This document shows, piece by piece, positions 53,976-63,047 of a stretch of 64,000 bases of DNA. The notes beneath the pieces are model-generated. The model did not search any database and had not been told where the DNA came from. It saw nothing but the letters and a program-made list of their open reading frames with translations. Source of the stretch: JAFNAG01 sp963824985 (lineage in GTDB: Bacteria; Acidobacteriota; UBA6911); contig CAWGRQ010000020.1 in assembly GCA_963824985.1 (NCBI GenBank), positions 17,956 to 81,955 on the forward strand. The letters run 5' to 3'. A program made the translations under genes and the position numbers. How positions within the stretch are numbered: position 1 is the first letter of the stretch; the number at the start of each line of letters is the position of its first letter.

Positions 53976-55685
53976 CGGATCATCATTCGCCAGGGCGTGC
54001 GATACCTTGCGGCACGGGGCGCTCTGCTCTCGGTGGTGCCGGTCCTGGGAGCTGTCCTTGTCGTGGATCTGCTTTTGCACGGCGACCAGCCGCTGATCGA
54101 CATTCTGGAACTGCGCGGTTGGGTGTATGTAGCGTTGGGAGTTGCGGCCGTCACGGCTCATTGGCAACGCCGGCGCTGGGGGGATGCGATTGACCGGCTC
54201 TTCTTCCGCGAGCGCTATGAAGCCCGCAGGCTGCTTCTTGAAGTCGCCGGGCACGCCCGCCAGGCCGGCAGTTTCGAGCGCGCAGCCCCAGGAGTTGTGG
54301 CCCGCATCGAGAAGGCGCTGCACCCCGAATTCGCAGCCATGATGCTGCGCCCGCCAGGGAACACGAGCTTTCAAACCCTAGCTTCGGCTCCCTCAGGGCA
54401 GGCTCCTCCCACACTGATGGCGGACAGCAAGCTGATCGCTTTTCTGCGCATACTGGCCAAACCGTTGGAAGCAGGTGCGGATCAATCGAACTGGCTCGAG
54501 CGGCAACTGCCGCCTCGCGAGGTGGATTTCTTGCGGCAGTCGCGCATTGAAATCCTGATTCCAGTTGCCATGACGCCGGAACAAAACGAGGCGCTGCTGG
54601 TGCTCGGCGCCAAGCGCTCCGAAGAGCCTTATACGGGCGAAGACCTGGATCTGCTGGCGGCGATTGCCACGCGTCTTGCGCTGCTGCTCGAAATCCCGGC
54701 GGTGCCTCCGGCGCGCATGAGCGACTCATTCGACGAATGCCCTGAGTGCGGTACCTGCTACGAGACGGGAACGGGACGCTGCGCGCATGATCGGATACAT
54801 CTCACTCCCGTCCTCATGCCCCGGTCGCTCGTGGGACGCTATCGCCTGGAGCGGCGCCGCGGACGCGGGGGCATGGGTACGGTGTACGAGGCGACCGACA
54901 AGGCGCTGGAGCGGAGGGTTGCGATAAAGGTCATGCGTGAGGATTGGGTGGACAACGCCATTGCCGCTCAGCGCTTCCAGCGGGAGGCGCGCACGGCTGC
55001 CGGTTTTGCCCACCCGAATGTCCTGACCGTGCACGATTACGGCGTCGAGGCGGGCACATGGGCATTTCTGGTCATGGAGTTGCTCGAGGGCACCACTCTG
55101 CGCGAAGAAATCAGGCGTTTCAAACGGCTCGATCCCGCACGCACCGTCGAGGTGTTCCAGGGAGTATGCGGTGCCGTGCATGCCGCCCACAGCCGCCGGT
55201 TGATCCACCGCGATCTGAAGCCTGAGAACATCTTCCTCGCCCGGAGCGGCGATAACGGAAACGAGACGGTAAAGGTTCTCGACTTCGGCATCGCCAAACT
55301 GCTTGCCGCGGGAGATGCGCCGGCGGCAACGCGGTCGGGAACCGAGACGGGCGCCGGCGTGCTGGTCGGTACTCTGGGCTACCTCTCGCCCGAGCAATTG
55401 CTCGGTGAAAGACCGGCAGTGTCCTGGGATCTGTGGGCGCTTGCCATTGCCGTCTACGAGACCCTGACCGGCGCCCTGCCATTTCCTGTCGAGAACCGGG
55501 AAATGTGGCGACAGTCCGTGACCGCCGGCCGTTACATACCCCTGAGCGCGCACCTGAAGAATCCTGCACCCCGGTTGCAGGAGTTCTTCGCGCGTTCCCT
55601 GGCAATGGATCGCACAAGGCGCCCGCAAACGGCAGCGGATTTTTCCCGTCAAATGGAACAGGCTCTGGACGCAACGCATAGGTGA
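53976..55685 (+). pseudogene. Ser/Thr kinase with GAF-like and zinc-ribbon domains, 5' truncated
   Basis: Coding begins mid-protein (IIRQGVRYLAARGALLSVVP), equal to residue ~465 of the kinase at 58728-61872, and continues as one frame of about 565 codons: end of membrane region, GAF-like domain, zinc ribbon (CPECGTC, RC), kinase with GRGGMGTVYEA, VAIKVM (Lys), HRDLKPEN and DFGIAK motifs. All kinase motifs are intact. The N-terminal PDZ/membrane part was lost at the repeat. It may still be read as a fusion from inside the repeat, but I judge it a remnant. Confidence 0.8.
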
Positions 55686-55738
55686 AATCGGCTGCCGTTT
55701 CGCGGCCGCATTCTCCTCTGGGCCCCTCGGTTTCGGGA

Positions 55739-55778
55739 TTCTGATCGATTATGTAACTTTCTGATCCTGGGCGCGATA
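55739..55778. repeat. Dispersed 38-bp motif
   Basis: TCTGATCGATTATGTAACTT, then TCTGATCCTGGGCGCGA. The same stretch, with few changes, precedes the pbpC duplications (26553-26591 and 32816-32854). Confidence 0.65.
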
Positions 55779-55784
55779 ACTGCA

Positions 55785-56191
55785 ATCAGAGATACCGCGA
55801 TGGTGAGTTCGCCAAAGGGCGTGACCGCGCCAGCGGCGACTACAACCAGTTCTGGGCTGAACGCGATCTCTTGAGGAAGGTTGGCAAAATCCGGGCGGCC
55901 GTGCTCATGGCCCACGCGTTCAACGACTGGAACGTGGTGCCGGAGCACAGCGTCCGGATCGTCAACGCGCTGAAAGGGAAGGTGCCGCTGCAGATGTACT
56001 ACCACCAGGACGGCCACGGCGGTGCACCGCCGCTGGCGATGATGAACAGATGGTTTACGCGCTACCTGTATGGCGTGCAGAACGGCGTCGAGATGGACCC
56101 GAGAGCGTGGATTGTTCGGGAGGCGGCTCCCGACGCGGCGGCAAAAGTCGAAGGTACCGCTACCAAGGCGCCGCCAAATTCTGCCAGTTAG
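55785..56191 (+). pseudogene. C-terminal fragment of S15 (Xaa-Pro dipeptidyl) peptidase
   Basis: Reads NQRYRDGEFAKGRDRASGDY, then ERDLLRKVGKIRAAVLMAHA, FNDWNVVPEHSVRIVNALKG and YYHQDGHGGAPPL. These are the Asp/His end of an alpha/beta hydrolase fold as in S15 peptidases (D of FNDWNV, H of QDGHGG). The Ser part is absent. The 5' side meets the dispersed motif, so loss probably came with that rearrangement. Confidence 0.7.
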
Positions 56192-56193
56192 AT

Positions 56194-56240
56194 GGGCCCA
56201 TAGCTCAGTTGGTTAGAGCAGCTGACCCATAGTCACTCCG
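56194..56240 (+). tRNA. 5' half of a tRNA-Met(CAU)-like gene, degenerate
   Basis: GGGCCCATAGCTCAGTTGGT, then TAGAGCAGCTGACCCATAGT. The acceptor 5' strand and D arm are intact; the anticodon loop reads CCCATAG instead of CTCATAA and the T arm and 3' acceptor are missing. Such halves arise at integration sites. Confidence 0.65.
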
Positions 56241-56709
56241 GAGCCGATCCTCCAAACTGTTGAAAATACATCAAAACCCTTGTTTGACCTGGGTTTTTGC
56301 GTTTGTGATATGGCCCCGTGGTTCCCGATGCAGCAGGCCTATGATCTGTGGCATGCGGAACAGCGGCTCGCAAACGAGCTGGCCAAGATCCCTACGGCAC
56401 CGACCGCTGCCTGACCCAATCCTTCGCATCTTGGATCGGGGGACACAGTGCTCAACTCCTCTCTGATGCAGCCCTGTTCGGCAACGCGCAACATGGGGAT
56501 AGCATGATCGGTACATCGCGCAACCGAGCCTTGCATTCAAACCGGCAAATGCGTGCTCGAGTCCCGCGATGCGGTGATCACACATTCTGTCGAGTCCAGC
56601 CTTGCTCTCAGATAGATTTCCCCGGCGGGTTCAGAAGAAACCGCCGGGGATGGCTGCAAACCGCGGCCCATTGTGACTGGCGCCTTGTGACGCGGGGCCG
56701 CGATCAGGA
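56241..56709. other. Gene-poor stretch with one terminator
   Basis: Hairpin AAAACCC-11 bases-GGGTTTTT at 56273-56298 looks like an intrinsic terminator. No gene found downstream to 56709. Confidence 0.5.
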
Positions 56710-57678
56710 CTACTTCTTGTCCTTGTGAAAACCTTTCAGCTTGTCCTTGTGAGGGCCTTTCAGCTTCGTTCGCGTGCTTCGGTATATGTCATTGCCTCCG
56801 AGAGTGCCAGTGCCAGTACGATTCGAGTGGAAGTAGAGTTCAGTGCCGTCGAACGATAACACCGGGCGAGCTTCTAAAAATACGCTATTAAACACGGCAC
56901 CCAGGTTCACCGGTGTTGACCATGGATCCGAAGTCTTGGCTCGGGCCGAAATCCAGAGATCCTGGCCTCCGAGTGTCCCTGGTCGGTCAGAATCCAGGAA
57001 TATGATTAGTCCGTTCTTCCAGACGAAAGGGCGCGCGTCACGGACTAAAGGATCCGGATCGCTGATTTCCTCGACGCGTACCGCCTGGCCGAAAGTCCCG
57101 TCCTCCTCCTGGAGCGTGCTGGCAAAGATATCTTCACGTGCATATAAAGTCGCACTAGAGCTGAAGTAGAGGGTGGTAATTCCACTCTCTTCATCCTCAA
57201 ATAGAGCCGGACAGGATTCATTGGCGGCAGTGTTGACGCCGCTGCCGAGATTTACCGGGAGTTGCCAGCCGGAATCCTCCCGCTTGTTATGCCGTCGAGA
57301 GACAAAGATGTCTTGCCCGCCAAAGCCGCCGCAGTCTCTTGCGAAATAGAGCCAATGCCCGTCCATAGACAGCGTTGGGGTTTGCTCGTGGCAGGAGGTG
57401 TTGACGGCGGGGCCAAGGATCTGCGGCAGTTCCCAGTCTGCATCCTTGCAGGGACGATGCGAAACATAGATGTCGAAGTTGCCGCCGCGCATGGAACCAA
57501 AGTACAGGCTCAGCCCGTCCCTGGATATGAACGCGCCCGCGTCGTTAACGGTCGAATTTATGGCCGTGAGGTTCTCCGGATTAGACCAAGCTGAATATTG
57601 CGGGCGATCTTCAGCTGCTATCGCGGCACTCAACAAAATGCAGGCTGCAAACAAGAGCGCACTTGTGCGCGTTATCAT
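56710..57678 (-). CDS. Exported PD40/TolB-like propeller
   Basis: 322 residues. Signal peptide (LLFAACILLSAAIAAEDRP). Repeats of PD40 type: GAFISRDGLSLYFGSMRGGN, TLSMDGHWLYFARDCGGFGG, PVLSFDGTELYFHSNRTGTG. The C-terminus carries a tandem lysine-rich repeat (KLKGPHKDKLKGFHKDKK). Six-bladed propeller with no catalytic residues; a binding protein by inference. Confidence 0.8.
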   Translation of the reverse strand: MITRTSALLFAACILLSAAIAAEDRPQYSAWSNPENLTAINSTVNDAGAFISRDGLSLYFGSMRGGNFDIYVSHRPCKDADWELPQILGPAVNTSCHEQTPTLSMDGHWLYFARDCGGFGGQDIFVSRRHNKREDSGWQLPVNLGSGVNTAANESCPALFEDEESGITTLYFSSSATLYAREDIFASTLQEEDGTFGQAVRVEEISDPDPLVRDARPFVWKNGLIIFLDSDRPGTLGGQDLWISARAKTSDPWSTPVNLGAVFNSVFLEARPVLSFDGTELYFHSNRTGTGTLGGNDIYRSTRTKLKGPHKDKLKGFHKDKK

Positions 57679-57866
57679 TTCCTTGCTCCTTTCCTTTCAT
57701 TTATCTGGCTATTTAGGGCGACCGCCTTCTAACTCAGAGGCGTATTGATGGCACCCGTTGATTTTTCTCCTCTGTTATTACAAGCGGAAATCAGAGGAAA
57801 AAGACCCAATCCCCGCTTCTCCTTCCGCGCGGATGTAAAAGGGCTGGGCTTTCTGATAATGCTACT

Positions 57867-58055
57867 GGGGTATCCCCTTGACTCAAGTCATCGCCGGTCG
57901 GCGCGGGCTTGCGGAGACGCATATGGACGGCCTGAGATAAACGTTGTGCAAAAGACCTTGCCTCATCCTTAGCTCCGGAGGCCGCCCTGTGGCTGCACGG
58001 CCTGCAGCAGCCCTGGCGCGTCACCTGGTCGTTACTTGAGTCAAGGGGATACCCC
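57867..58055. mobile_element. 189-bp MITE-like element with 22-bp inverted repeats
   Basis: GGGGTATCCCCTTGACTCAA at 57867 extends to a 22-bp arm matched perfectly by 58034-58055. The interior (about 145 bp) is GC-rich and non-coding. It sits just upstream of the sigma factor gene, whose TATAAT (58064-58069) lies nine bases beyond the right arm. Confidence 0.75.
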
Positions 58056-58106
58056 CATAATGCTATAATGAGTTGATACCGATGCTTACCGTAGGACCAG
58101 CGTGCC

Positions 58107-58676
58107 ATGGCAGCCTTCGACCAGCAGGACCTTACAAAATGGCTTCAAGCATGGAGTGACGGCGACCGCTCAGCTTTGGACAAACTGGTTCCGGCCGTGT
58201 ACGCGGAGCTGCATCGGATTGCCCGCCACTACATGAATCTTGAGAGGACGGATCGCATCCTGCAAACGAGTGCCCTGGTCAATGAAGCCTACATCCGGCT
58301 GGTTGATTCCAAGCAACAACACTGGCAAAACCGTGCGCATTTTTTTGCCGTTTCCGCCCAGGTAATGCGGCAGATCCTGGTCGATTTCGCCCGCGCGCGC
58401 CACAGCCGCAAGAGAGGTGGAAAAGCCCGGCAGGTCTCTTTGCATGAGGCTCAGTTCCTGGCGAATGAGGTGGGCGTCGACCTAATTGCCCTGAATGAGG
58501 CCATGGATGCGCTCGCTGCATTGGACCAGCGGAAGAGCCGGGTAGTGGAAATGCGTTTCTTCGGCGGGCTCAGCACGGAAGAAATAGCCGAAGTGCTGAA
58601 GGTGTCACCCAATACCGTGCTGTCGGATTGGAGTTTCGCCAAGGCCTGGCTTTGCCGGGAATTGCGCAGGAAGTAA
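58107..58676 (+). CDS. ECF sigma factor (Sig-70_X6 type)
   Basis: 189 residues. LTKWLQAWSDGDRSALDKLV, AELHRIARHYMNLERTDRIL, QTSALVNEAYIRLV, then FFAVSAQVMRQILVDFARAR and region 4 VVEMRFFGGLSTEEIAEVLK, VSPNTVLSDWSFAKAWL. This subgroup is common in Acidobacteriota and Planctomycetota beside Ser/Thr kinase genes. The kinase gene starts 51 bases downstream, so the sigma factor is probably its regulatory partner. Confidence 0.9.
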   Translation: MAAFDQQDLTKWLQAWSDGDRSALDKLVPAVYAELHRIARHYMNLERTDRILQTSALVNEAYIRLVDSKQQHWQNRAHFFAVSAQVMRQILVDFARARHSRKRGGKARQVSLHEAQFLANEVGVDLIALNEAMDALAALDQRKSRVVEMRFFGGLSTEEIAEVLKVSPNTVLSDWSFAKAWLCRELRRK

Positions 58677-58727
58677 TCGAGAGTCCACGGTTTGTGCCTG
58701 TTCGGTCTCCTTTGAGGCCAGCGGACC

Positions 58728-61700
58728 ATGAGATCAGACCCTGTCAAAGGGGAGACAAACTGGAAGCGCGTGGAAGAGCTGTATCACGAGGCTCTGTCAA
58801 AACCCCGGGCCGAACGAACTCAATTCCTGGAATCGGCCTGCCCGGACAACACAGAGTTGCGCCGGGAGGTGGAATCGTTGCTGGCCTCCCTTGAGAAAGA
58901 CGGAGCGCTTCTCGAAGTCCCCGCACTGGAAGTTGCCGCCCGCATGTTGGCCAAGTCCCCGAACTCATCCACGCAAGGACCTCCGCAGAACCTGAATCAC
59001 AACCTGGACTTGCCGGGCGCGAGGGGAATTGGCGAGGCATCCAAGACAGGCGCTGTCCTTACGGTGGCGAGTAAGATCATTCATCATGCCCCGTGGTGGA
59101 TGTACCTCCTTGCCGCCGCCTTTCTGGCCGATTGCATCTTGCGAACCTATGGCTTCTTCCTGGGACCGGTTGGATTTGACTTCGGGTTGCGCTATGAAGA
59201 AGAGCGGCCGGTCATTGCTTCTGTGCCCTCCGGATCTCAGGCCGATCGCGCTGGCATCAGATCTGGTGATGTCCTGCTTGCTCTGGACGGTCAGCCAATC
59301 CGACATGCTTCCGATTGGAGGTGGATTAATTCGAATCTTGAAGCGGACCGGGACTACATCTTTGACATCGAGCGGGAGGGGCAGCGAATAGAAGTAGTTT
59401 ATTCGATGGAACGCGTGAACTGGCGCAGGGGAGTTATGATCATTTGGCAGATCGATGGAATCTTCCTGCTTGCGACGGCGTTCCTCATCGGTTTCAGCCG
59501 CCCTTATGACTTCCTGGCGCGCATGGGGGCCCTGTCCCTGGCCGCCTTATCGGTCAGCCTTGCTGCTTTCGGCACGGTACCTCGCGGATATGCGGCGATG
59601 TGGAGAGGATTGCCGCAGGGTGTGGGCGCCCTACTGTGGATACCGATTGTCAGTTCCTATCTGGTGGGCCCAATCCTCCTGACCTTCTTTTTGCTCTTTC
59701 CGAGGCCTCTGTTTCGCCCGCGTTGGAGGTGGGCAATCATCTGGCTGCCGGCATTATGCTTCGTTCCGGCGTTTTTCCATTCTACCTTCCTCATCGTGTA
59801 CCGTCCGTTACAGGTTTATGAAGTCATCCTGCTCAATGAGTTCCGGTATGTCGGTTATAGGCTTTTGGGTCTGTATGAATTGGCGTCCCTTGCAGCGCTG
59901 GCCGCAAATTATTTTCGGCTCAAGGATCCCAACGACAGGCGACGGCTGCGGGTTTTGTTTGTTGGCGGGGGAGCCGGAGTCCTTCCGGGTATCTTGAGAT
60001 TGCTAATTTGGAGATATACGCCGCTGTCCGGGATGTGGAGCTGGCTTTCGTCAGGAGTGCCCGACCTCCTGCTGGCTTTGATATTTGTCTTGCTTCCTGC
60101 CTCTTTCGCTTACTCGATCCTGCGACATCGTCTGCTCGACATCCGCTTAATAATCCGCCAGGGCGTACAATACGCCGCGACCCGGGGCGCTCTGCTCTCG
60201 CTGGTGCCGGTCCTGGGAATCATCCTGGTGGCAGATTTGCTGGTGCATGGCGACCAGCCGCTACTCGGCATTCTGGAAGCGCGCGGCTGGATATACGCTG
60301 CCTTGGGAACCGTGGCGGTTGGGGCCCACTCGCAACGCCGCCGCTGGGGAGAGGCGATCGACCGGCGGTTTTTCCGCGAGCACTACGACGCCCGCCGGCT
60401 GCTCCGCGCAGTCGCCGCCGAGGCCAGTCAGGCCCGCAGTTTCGCCCATGCCGCTCCTGGCGTCGTTGCCCAAATCGAGGCGGCGCTGCACCCCGAATTT
60501 GTGGCCATCATGCAGCGGCAATCGGGCGAAACAACCTTCCGGACTCTGAGCCTCATCCCCCTCAGACAAGGCGCCGCCCGCCATCCTTGCCGATACCAAC
60601 CTGATCTATGTCATGCGCGTTCTCGGAGGTTCCCTGGAGGTGTCGCTGGGAGAATCCGACTGGCTTCAGAGGCAGTTGCCTGATGAGGAGATCGAGTTTG
60701 TGCGCCAGGCCCGCATCGATCTATTGGTGCCGGTCGCGATCTTGCCCGAGCAGAAGGAAGCACTGATTGCTCTCGGAGCAAAGCGCTCCGAAGAGCCCTA
60801 TACGCGGGAGGATCAGAAACTTCTCGAAGCGATCGCCGCAAGCCTCGCGCTGCTCTTCGAGCAGGAGGCGCTGGCGGCCAGGTATACCTCGGGCACTTTT
60901 GATGAATGTCCGCTGTGCGGCACGTGTTCCGATTCGGGTTCGGGCCGGTGCGCACTTGATGGCGCCGATTTGACTCCCGTGCCCTTGTCGCGGACGCTGG
61001 CAGGCCGTTACCAGCTGGAGCGGCGCCGGGGGCGTGGGGGCATGGGGACGGTGTACGAAGCTAAAGATAAAGCCCTTGGACGGCGAGTGGCCGTCAAGGT
61101 GATCCGCGATGATTTTGTTTACAGCACCGCGGCCGCGCGGCGTTTCGAGCGCGAGGCACGCGCAGGCGCCGCTTTTGACCATCCGAATGTCGTCACCGTG
61201 TATGACTATGGCGTTGAGGCCGGCCGGCGTGCGTTCCTCGTCATGGAGCTGCTTGATGGCGCCACTTTACGCGACCAGCTCAAGTCGCATGGGCGCCTTA
61301 CTGCGGCGCGCACGGCCGAAATCTTCCGCCCGGTGTGCAGCGCCGTGAGTGCGGCGCACCGCCATCAGCTGATCCACCGCGACCTGAAGCCGGAGAATAT
61401 TTTCCTGGTTCGGAACGGCGACATCGAAACCGAGACTGTCAAAGTGCTGGATTTCGGTGTGGCCAAGTTCCTCGACGCATCCGAGGCTGTGCCGGAATCG
61501 CAGAGCTATGCGGTGACGGAATCCGGCGTGCTCGTGGGCACGCTGGGCTACATGTCGCCCGAGCAGTTGCTGGGCGAAAAAGCTGCCATATCCTGGGACG
61601 TGTGGGCGCTTGCCGTCACCGCCTATGAAACCCTGACAGGCGCGCTTCCATTTCCCGCGGCCGACAGGGTCACTTGGCGGCAGTCGGTGCTGGCCGGCAG

Positions 61701-61872
61701 CTACACTCCTTTGAGCGAGCACCTGAAGGATCCGCCGGCATCATGGCGGGAGTTCTTTGTCTGTTCCCTGGCGGTGGACCGGGACAGACGCCCGCGATCG
61801 GCGGCAGAGTTCTTGCAGCAACTGGAACACGCACTTGCCTGCGGGGCATATTCCCACAATGACGCGGCGTGA
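58728..61872 (+). pseudogene. Membrane Ser/Thr kinase (PDZ-multiTM-GAF-zinc ribbon-kinase), one-base frameshift
   Basis: About 1048 codons in two frames. N-terminal leader WKRVEELYHEALSKPRAERT (typical of acidobacterial kinases), a helix (WWMYLLAAAFLADCILRTYG), a PDZ-like domain at 150-225 (VIASVPSGSQADRAGIRSGD, VLLALDGQPI), about seven membrane helices to residue 495, GAF-like domain, zinc ribbon CPLCGTC...RC, and a C-terminal kinase domain (GRGGMGTVYEA, VAVKVI, HRDLKPEN, DFGVAK). The frame breaks at a run of five C (60557-60561); four C would restore SLIPSDKAPPAILADTN and match the paralogue at 53976-55685. Possibly phase-variable, decayed, or an error. Confidence 0.85.
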
Positions 61873-62973
61873 ATCCTCAGCGTCCGATCATCAACAATCT
61901 GCGGTGCAAGCCACTCATCAGGATTAGATTGGGACAGGGACTTTGGTTGCCTGTAATAATCTCTGCTGATTACGGATTCCGACTTGACAAGCAAAACAGC
62001 CCGCAAATTCGGAACATGGGATTCGGATCGTCTGCCGCGGGAGCCCGTAACACTGTTCCAACCAAAAATTTTATTGTGCTGCAATCCAAGGTTGCCGCAA
62101 CTGGCGCAATGACATGACGCTTCCGACCCGGAGATGGGTTGGTCTCGCTACTCACACGAGGTCTACCCCCTTCGTGGCTGGTCATCACCGGCTTCCAATG
62201 TGAAAACTGGATTCAACAGATACGGCACCTGTCTTCTGATGATAGAATCGCGTGGAATTCAGGCTTCCTGTCCCTTTGTATTAAACGGTTAGAGGAGTTC
62301 GGATGCCGGCCTGCCTGCGGCTCTTGCTTGGGTGCCCGCTCCGGTTTGCTTTTGGTGTCCTGTCGACCGCGCAGACTGCTTCGGAACGGCCCAACCGGTT
62401 TTTCACTGTTTACTCCTCCACCAAAGATTTGCCTGCCGGACCTGTCTTTTAAATCCGTTCGGCACTCAACCTTCGAGTTGCTTCCGCTGGCCAGGTATCT
62501 CCGTCAAGACCACTCCTTGTGATTATCGATCCCGCCGGTTTCACAATGGTTGAGTAGCGCGGTTACGTATCCGCCCTTGCCCAGGCCTTGGCTCAGGAAG
62601 ATCGGTTATTGAACGCCGGATCCCATGTCAGGGCGGGAATACCGGTGCTCGACGGCATCTTATCGGATCCAATCGCTGCTCCGAACGAGGCTCCCCGGGT
62701 ATTGGAAAGCATCCTGTCCAGTTACGTTTCCGACGCATTTCTAGCGCCGGACACCAGTCGGGGCCCTGCGCAGCAACCAAAGTCAGCCCTGAAGGGCGGC
62801 ATAGCTTGCACCGTCCATTCAGACCTGGTTCCCTGCTGGAGATCCGTCCTCAGGGCTTCGCCCTGGGCTTTGCTGTTGGACCCTCTCAGGGTCACAATTG
62901 AAATGCTTATCTTTGTGCCAATCGGGACGGTCACCACAGTGTCCCTGAGCACCCGGAGCCCTATGGGACACTG
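61873..62973. other. Gene-poor region before group II intron end
   Basis: No intact gene. The stretch 62780-62975 is GC-rich with small hairpins and includes the exon side of the intron insertion point. Long plus-strand frames here continue into the intron antisense and are not credible. Confidence 0.4.
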
Positions 62974-63047
62974 GGTCGCGGTAGGGATACGGGTCGCCCC
63001 GCACCCCCCGCACAGATCCGTACGGGCGCTGCTAGCGCACACGGCTC
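62974..63047 (-). ncRNA. Group II intron domains V and VI
   Basis: On the minus strand, immediately after the reverse transcriptase stop, GAGCCGTGTGCGCTAGCAGC then GCCCGTACGGATC folds as domain V (63014-63047); a second hairpin with GGCGACC-type loop and ending CCTACCGCGAC (about 62974) is domain VI and the likely 3' splice end. Confidence 0.8.
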
